The translations under genes were made by a program, and so were the position numbers. From Exiguobacterium indicum HHS 31 (GTDB taxonomy: Bacteria > Bacillota > Bacilli > Exiguobacteriales > Exiguobacteriaceae), in NCBI RefSeq assembly GCF_001939065.1, contig NZ_MPSZ01000001.1:1178001-1242000 (forward strand): DNA of 64,000 bases, in the 5' to 3' direction. Below, one piece after another: positions 60,072 to 64,000 of the stretch. The notes beneath the pieces are model-generated. The model saw only the letters and a program-made list of their open reading frames with translations. It made no database searches and had not been told where the DNA came from. How positions within the stretch are numbered: position 1 is the first letter of the stretch; every line of letters starts with the position of its first letter.

Positions 60072-60824
60072 CTAGAGGCGTTCTATGACAGGGCGGAATG
60101 TTTTTCGATGAATCGGTGTGACGCCCAGTGTATCGAGCGCTTGTAAATGTATGGGTGTTCCGTAACCTGCGTGTGTTTCAAATCCATATCCCGGATACTC
60201 GATCGCATATTGTTCCATCATCGCATCTCGTGTCTCTTTCGCAACGACACTTGCAGCAGCAATGGAGACACTCCGCGCATCTCCTTTGATAAGAGAGAGT
60301 TGTGGTGTATCGTCGTCGAGTGTCATCGCATCGACAAGTAAGGCATCTGGTTTGAGTTGACGAACTGCGTCTTGCATTGCCCGTTTCGATGCTTGATAGA
60401 TATTGATTTCGTCGATTTCAGCCGGTTCGATGATGCCGATCGCAATCTCAGCAACTTCTTGCAAATGCTTCAGTGCCGCTTGCCGCTGTACTTTACTCAT
60501 CTGTTTGGAATCCGTTAGTCCTGGATGATAGAATCCGTCTGGTAAGATGACCGCTGCTGCGACGACTGGACCAGCTAGTGGACCTCGCCCGACTTCGTCC
60601 ACTCCTGCAATTCGAACGTATCCTTGCTGACGATACTCGTCTTCAAACGCGAGTCGTTCCTTGAAATCGATCCGTTGCTGTTCTTCGTGCGCAAATCGTC
60701 GTTCTGTCTGACGAAACAGTGTATGCACCCCTTTTCGCGTATCTGACGCCAGTTCCTGCTTTAACTGAATAAATTCTTCTAGTGTTGCTTTTTGCAATCG
60801 TTCTTTTAATTCTGCTATCTTCAT
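60072..60824 (-). CDS. rnhB: Ribonuclease HII
   Basis: Cleaves RNA in RNA/DNA hybrids and at single ribonucleotides. 250 residues: N-terminal extension typical of Bacillales enzymes (about 70 residues), then 'GVDEVGRGPLAGPVVAAAVIL' with catalytic Asp76 and Glu77, 'LTDSKQMS', and a further Asp in 'DALLVDAM'. SD AAAGGAG. A terminator lies directly before it. Confidence 0.96.
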   Translation of the reverse strand: MKIAELKERLQKATLEEFIQLKQELASDTRKGVHTLFRQTERRFAHEEQQRIDFKERLAFEDEYRQQGYVRIAGVDEVGRGPLAGPVVAAAVILPDGFYHPGLTDSKQMSKVQRQAALKHLQEVAEIAIGIIEPAEIDEINIYQASKRAMQDAVRQLKPDALLVDAMTLDDDTPQLSLIKGDARSVSIAAASVVAKETRDAMMEQYAIEYPGYGFETHAGYGTPIHLQALDTLGVTPIHRKTFRPVIERL

Positions 60825-60840
60825 ACATCCTGCTCCTTTG

Positions 60841-60872
60841 AAAAAAACTTGGACATCAAAAGATGTCCAAGT
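60841..60872 (-). terminator. Intrinsic terminator after rbgA
   Basis: Perfect 11 bp stem ACTTGGACATC / GATGTCCAAGT (60847-60857 with 60862-60872), 4-base loop, seven U on the minus strand (60847-60841). The U-run runs almost directly into the rnhB SD. Confidence 0.92.
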
Positions 60873-60875
60873 CCG

Positions 60876-61739
60876 TTATGCATGCGTTTCCCATTCTTCA
60901 ACCGTTTCAAGCGTCACTCGACCTAGCTTTTCCGTTCGTAGTTCATGCAAGAGCATTTCGCTCGTCCGCTCGAAATCGACATAGCCACCTGAGACGAAAC
61001 CACGTTTTTTACCGATTGCTTCAAGTACATCAACCGCTTCTCCCGATACTTCGTCGAGTCGATAGCGCTCACGCAACTGCTCCGGATACCGTGTCTTTAG
61101 CTCACGAAGGGCAAATAGCGCGATATCGTCGATGTTTAAGATATCATCCTTGATCGCTCCTGTCGCTGCTAACCGATATCCGACGACTTGATCGTCGAAC
61201 TTCGGCCAGAGGATACCTGGTGTATCAAGTAATTCCATCTCACCTGTCTTCATCTTGATCCACTGCTGGCGTTTCGTCACACCCGGACGGTCACCCGTGA
61301 TAGCGATATTTCGGCCAGCAAGTCGATTGATGAGCGTCGATTTCCCGACGTTCGGAATGCCGATGATCAAGGCACGGATCGCACTCGGATTCCGCCCTTT
61401 CTCCCGCATCCGTGCGTGTTTTTCTTTCATTAGTCGTAAAGCACCCTCATGGATTTGATTCAATCCTTTATTGTGCTTCGCGTCAACCGCAACGACATCA
61501 ACACCATCTGCTCGTAATGCCTGCATCCATTGCTCCGTCACTCGTTTATCCGCCATATCCGCCTTGTTGAGGACAATCAGTCGCGGCTTACCTGCCGTGA
61601 TCTGTTCGACCATCGGGTTACGGCTCGACATCGGAAGACGGGCATCGACGAGTTCGATCACCACATCGATCAACTTTAGTTTTTCTGTGACTTCCCGACG
61701 TGCTTTGGCCATGTGACCGGGGAACCATTGAATCGTCAT
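60876..61739 (-). CDS. rbgA: Ribosome biogenesis GTPase RbgA (YlqF)
   Basis: Late 50S assembly factor. About 287 residues from ATG 61739 (start '[15 protein letters not shown]'); longer readings are rejected because of the SD AAGGAT before this ATG. Circularly permuted GTPase: G4 'LNKADMAD' precedes G1 '[15 protein letters not shown]' and G3 'DTPGIL'. C-terminal ANTAR-like helical domain binds 23S rRNA. Follows the signal peptidase gene. Confidence 0.96.
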   Translation of the reverse strand: MTIQWFPGHMAKARREVTEKLKLIDVVIELVDARLPMSSRNPMVEQITAGKPRLIVLNKADMADKRVTEQWMQALRADGVDVVAVDAKHNKGLNQIHEGALRLMKEKHARMREKGRNPSAIRALIIGIPNVGKSTLINRLAGRNIAITGDRPGVTKRQQWIKMKTGEMELLDTPGILWPKFDDQVVGYRLAATGAIKDDILNIDDIALFALRELKTRYPEQLRERYRLDEVSGEAVDVLEAIGKKRGFVSGGYVDFERTSEMLLHELRTEKLGRVTLETVEEWETHA

Positions 61740-61829
61740 ATCCTTCACCTCGTTCATATATTCCTGGACTTCTTGCTGATCATACGATACATGAAAAAAC
61801 ATCCACTCCCTAGTATACGCAACTTCAGA

Positions 61830-61879
61830 CAAGAAAAGAAGATGAGCTGCTTACTTTTAACGGCAAGCGTCTCATCTTC
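61830..61879 (-). terminator. Intrinsic terminator after the signal peptidase gene
   Basis: 9 bp stem GAAGATGAG / CTCATCTTC (61838-61846 with 61871-61879) with inner GCTT/AAGC pairing, followed on the minus strand by TTTTCTTG. Confidence 0.75.
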
Positions 61880-61886
61880 GTTCGTT

Positions 61887-62426
61887 TTAATCGACAGAGC
61901 GTACATCATTGAATGGATAGAAGACGAAGTTCGTCGTTCCGACGATTTGATCTTCATCCACAAAACCGATATCACGACTATCTTTTGAATTTTGACGATT
62001 GTCTCCCATGACGAATACTTTTCCTTTTGGAACAGTCGTCTCTCCTGTTCGCTCTTCAAGCGTGAAGTCTTCCGTCAATGGCACACCACTCATCTGGGCT
62101 TTATATTCTTTCAAATACGGTTCGGCGACTTTCTTGTCGTTGACATACAATGTATCGTCTTTGTAATACATCGTATCTCCCGGAACAGCGATGACCCGTT
62201 TGATATAGTCTCGTGTTTCCGTTGCATGGAAGACGACGATATCGCCTCTTTCTGGTTCATTAAAATAGTATGGGATCTTATTGACAATCATTCGATCCGC
62301 ATTGTGTAAGGTTGGCATCATCGATTCCCCATCAACGATGACGGGTACGAACAGAAACGTTCGAATGATGAACGCGATGACGAGCGCTACGACGAGCGCC
62401 TTTACCCAACTGAATAACTCCTTCAC
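61887..62426 (-). CDS. lepB: Type I signal peptidase (SipS family)
   Basis: Removes signal peptides from secreted proteins at the outer face of the membrane. 179 residues from GTG 62426 (GGGAG 8 bases upstream; a GTG three codons earlier is too close to the SD). One N-terminal TM (about 8-28), catalytic Ser35 in 'DGESMMPTL', Lys76 in 'YIKRVIAVPGD' and the C-terminal 'GKVFVMGDNRQNSKDSRDIG'. Small single-TM form typical of Bacillus SipS-like enzymes. Confidence 0.95.
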   Translation of the reverse strand: MKELFSWVKALVVALVIAFIIRTFLFVPVIVDGESMMPTLHNADRMIVNKIPYYFNEPERGDIVVFHATETRDYIKRVIAVPGDTMYYKDDTLYVNDKKVAEPYLKEYKAQMSGVPLTEDFTLEERTGETTVPKGKVFVMGDNRQNSKDSRDIGFVDEDQIVGTTNFVFYPFNDVRSVD

Positions 62427-62486
62427 GAATTCCACTCCCTTGATTAACGCAATTTCTTCCTAAGGACTAGTATACGCATAAACTGC

Positions 62487-62515
62487 AAAAAAAAGAAGCT
62501 TGTCCGGAGACAAGC
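62487..62515 (-). terminator. Intrinsic terminator after rplS
   Basis: 7 bp stem GCTTGTC / GACAAGC (62498-62504 with 62509-62515) closed by a TCCG loop on the minus strand, followed by a few bases and eight U (62494-62487). Confidence 0.92.
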
Positions 62516-62530
62516 CACTTTTTCACATGA

Positions 62531-62884
62531 TTAACGACGAATTTCTTTAATACGCGCCGCTTTACCACGAAGGTTACGGAGGTAGTAAAGTTTCGCACGA
62601 CGGACTTTACCGTAGCGAACGACTTCGATTTGTGCAACACGTGGTGAGTGGAGCGGGAAAGCACGCTCAACGCCAACTCCGTAAGAAATTTTACGGACTG
62701 TGAATGTTTCACTGATGCCGCCACCGTGACGTTTGATGACTACGCCTTCGAAGAGCTGAATACGCTCACGCGTACCCTCGACGACTTTAACGTGTACACG
62801 GACTGTATCCCCAGGACGGAACGCAGGGACGTCTGACTTGATTTGTTCTTGTGTAAGTTCACGGAACAATTGTTGTGTGTTCAT
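62531..62884 (-). CDS. rplS: 50S ribosomal protein L19
   Basis: Lies at the subunit interface near L14. 117 residues, family length. Signatures: '[29 protein letters not shown]', '[30 protein letters not shown]', '[13 protein letters not shown]'. SD AAAGGAG. Preceded by a structured leader and followed by a strong terminator. Confidence 0.98.
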   Translation of the reverse strand: MNTQQLFRELTQEQIKSDVPAFRPGDTVRVHVKVVEGTRERIQLFEGVVIKRHGGGISETFTVRKISYGVGVERAFPLHSPRVAQIEVVRYGKVRRAKLYYLRNLRGKAARIKEIRR

Positions 62885-62985
62885 GAATGATTTCTCCTTT
62901 TTTCACCAATGTTCTTATCTTCATTTGCTTCAAGCATCCGACAGCGGAACATCGTTAATGGGTGGCTTTTGCCACATGTTTTAAC
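62885..62985 (-). promoter_or_regulatory. rplS 5' leader, candidate L19 leader
   Basis: About 100 nt between trmD and rplS with a GTGGC-AAAA-GCCAC hairpin (62962-62975) and the downstream segment ATGTTCCGCTGTCGGATGC. Bacillales rplS is often preceded by an autoregulatory L19 leader, and this looks like a member, but I compared it only from memory. A TATGAT sits just upstream at the end of trmD, without a matching -35 at the right distance. Confidence 0.5.
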
Positions 62986-62996
62986 TTATCATAGAT

Positions 62997-63725
62997 TCAG
63001 TCGTTTGACAATCCTGAAATCGAGTCTAAATAACGCTGATCTTCTTCCGTCAACGATGCATCCACGAGAAGATCAGGGCGCCGCTCATATGTCCGCTTCA
63101 GCGACTGTTCCCGTCGCCATTTTTCAATCCGGGCATGGTTGCCTGATAACAAAACATCGGGTACTCGGTACCCTTTATATTCTGCCGGACGTGTATAGTG
63201 CGGGTATTCGAGAAGTCCTGTTGAGAAGGAATCATCTTCGTGACTCGCAGACGCACCGAGGACGTCCGGTAAGAGGCGGACGACTGCGTCAATCATCGTC
63301 ATCGCAGCGAGTTCTCCTCCCGTCAAGACGAAGTCTCCGAGCGAGACCTCATCCGTTACCAACTGATCATGGATTCGCTGATCAAACCCCTCATAGTGAC
63401 CACATAAGAAGACCAATTCTTCTTCGTTTGCCCATTCTTCCGCCATTCGTTGCGAAAACCGTTTACCGGTCGGTGTCATGACGATGATTCGTCGTTTTCG
63501 TTCCGGTAGACTTGCCATCGCATCGAAGACGGGTTGCGGTGTCAACAACATGCCCGCTCCTCCACCATACGGATAATCATCGACCTTACCATGTCGATTC
63601 GTTGAAAAATCTCGAAAATTGATTGTTTCAAGTATGACGTGTTGATCGTCTTGCGCTCGCTTGACGATCGAATGGTCAAGCGCTGAAAACATTTCTGGAA
63701 ACAACGTCAATACACGGATGTTCAT
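62997..63725 (-). CDS. trmD: tRNA (guanine-N1)-methyltransferase
   Basis: Methylates G37 next to the anticodon to prevent frameshifting. 242 residues, SPOUT trefoil-knot fold. Signatures: '[11 protein letters not shown]', '[13 protein letters not shown]', and knot region '[28 protein letters not shown]'. Overlaps rimM by 4 bp (ATGA), the conserved rimM-trmD-rplS order. Confidence 0.97.
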   Translation of the reverse strand: MNIRVLTLFPEMFSALDHSIVKRAQDDQHVILETINFRDFSTNRHGKVDDYPYGGGAGMLLTPQPVFDAMASLPERKRRIIVMTPTGKRFSQRMAEEWANEEELVFLCGHYEGFDQRIHDQLVTDEVSLGDFVLTGGELAAMTMIDAVVRLLPDVLGASASHEDDSFSTGLLEYPHYTRPAEYKGYRVPDVLLSGNHARIEKWRREQSLKRTYERRPDLLVDASLTEEDQRYLDSISGLSND

Positions 63726-64000
63726 TCCTCGATCAGTCCCGGAAGCGGCGTGATCTGAATGCGTTTCTGTTCGACGTCGACGGAAGCGACGACTTGCTCA
63801 ATATACGGAATCAGGACATCTTTTTTTCCGTCGCGTTTGATCGTCCAGACGTCATTTGCGCCCGTTTCGAGAATGTCGGATACGACTCCTATTTTCGTCT
63901 CACCGTCATAAACCGTACAACCGATGATCTCATGATAGTAAAATTCATGCTCGTCTAAGTCCTGTAAGTCTTCTGCATGGACATAGAGTTTCAATCCTTT
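63722..64000 (-). CDS. rimM: Ribosome maturation factor RimM, 5' part beyond window
   Basis: Partial: the frame is open at base 64000, so only the C-terminal 92 or so residues are present. They form the PRC-barrel domain with '[27 protein letters not shown]' and '[22 protein letters not shown]'. The protein binds S19 during 30S maturation. An apparent TTG start at 63994 is not real; the family N-terminal domain should lie to the right. Confidence 0.95.
   Translation of the reverse strand, partial: KGLKLYVHAEDLQDLDEHEFYYHEIIGCTVYDGETKIGVVSDILETGANDVWTIKRDGKKDVLIPYIEQVVASVDVEQKRIQITPLPGLIEE

Noticed and set aside
63722-63994. A complete 90-residue gene starting at TTG 63994
   Set aside because: The sequence corresponds to the C-terminal PRC barrel of RimM and the frame stays open to the window edge; it is a truncated view of a longer gene.
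1-64000. CRISPR arrays, insertion sequences, prophage or tRNA/rRNA genes
   Set aside because: No regularly spaced direct repeats, transposase or phage genes, or cloverleaf-like intergenic sequences were seen; nearly all sequence is accounted for by conserved core genes.

Overview
The window is a contiguous stretch of core chromosome from a low-to-moderate GC Gram-positive bacterium of the order Bacillales. All recognisable genes lie on the minus strand. Gene order follows the Bacillus subtilis 'rimM-trmD-rplS ... fla/che ... rpsB ... polC ... pnp' backbone almost step for step. Exiguobacterium is my best guess for the genus, from balanced base composition with a Bacillus-like gene set; this is inference, since no 16S rRNA or other decisive marker is present. 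I see no tRNA, rRNA, insertion sequence, prophage or CRISPR array.

Layout in the direction of transcription (high to low coordinate). 64000-58936: rimM (cut by the window edge), trmD, rplS, a type I signal peptidase, the ribosome-assembly GTPase rbgA, rnhB and the flagellar-like pair ylqG/ylqH. 58848-55860: sucC, sucD and dprA. 55812-48629: topA, trmFO, xerC, hslV, hslU and codY. 48628-48026: a roughly 600 bp AT-rich intergenic region. 48025-23655: a 31-gene motility and chemotaxis operon from flgB to swrB, complete against the B. subtilis fla/che operon except that cheB is absent. 23525-20438: rpsB, tsf, pyrH, frr. 20358-14638: uppS, cdsA, dxr, rasP, proS. 14508-10219: polC. 10089-3454: rimP, nusA, ylxR, ylxQ, infB, rbfA, truB, ribF. 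3330-1: rpsO, pnp and the start of an M16 peptidase.

The genes form a growth block. Ribosomal proteins and factors (RpsO, RpsB, RplS, RimM, RimP, RbfA, RbgA, IF2, EF-Ts, Frr), RNA modification and turnover enzymes (TrmD, TrmFO, TruB, PNPase), replication and topology enzymes (PolC, TopA, RnhB) and envelope precursor enzymes (UppS, CdsA, Dxr) surround the flagellar export apparatus, basal body, C-ring and chemotaxis core. CodY, which senses branched-chain amino acids and GTP, is encoded immediately upstream of the motility operon, and a CodY-box-like sequence lies in the leader between them.

No wholly new system is evident. The less ordinary signals are regulatory: intrinsic-terminator hairpins that abut the ribosome binding site of the next co-directional gene; a promoter-terminator-SD arrangement before rimP; a 24-codon cysteine-rich upstream ORF overlapping polC; a hairpin plus micro-ORF in the fla/che leader; two promoters fused to the stop codon of the upstream gene; a cre-like site on the sucCD promoter; and an HslV without the N-terminal serine known from B. 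subtilis ClpQ.
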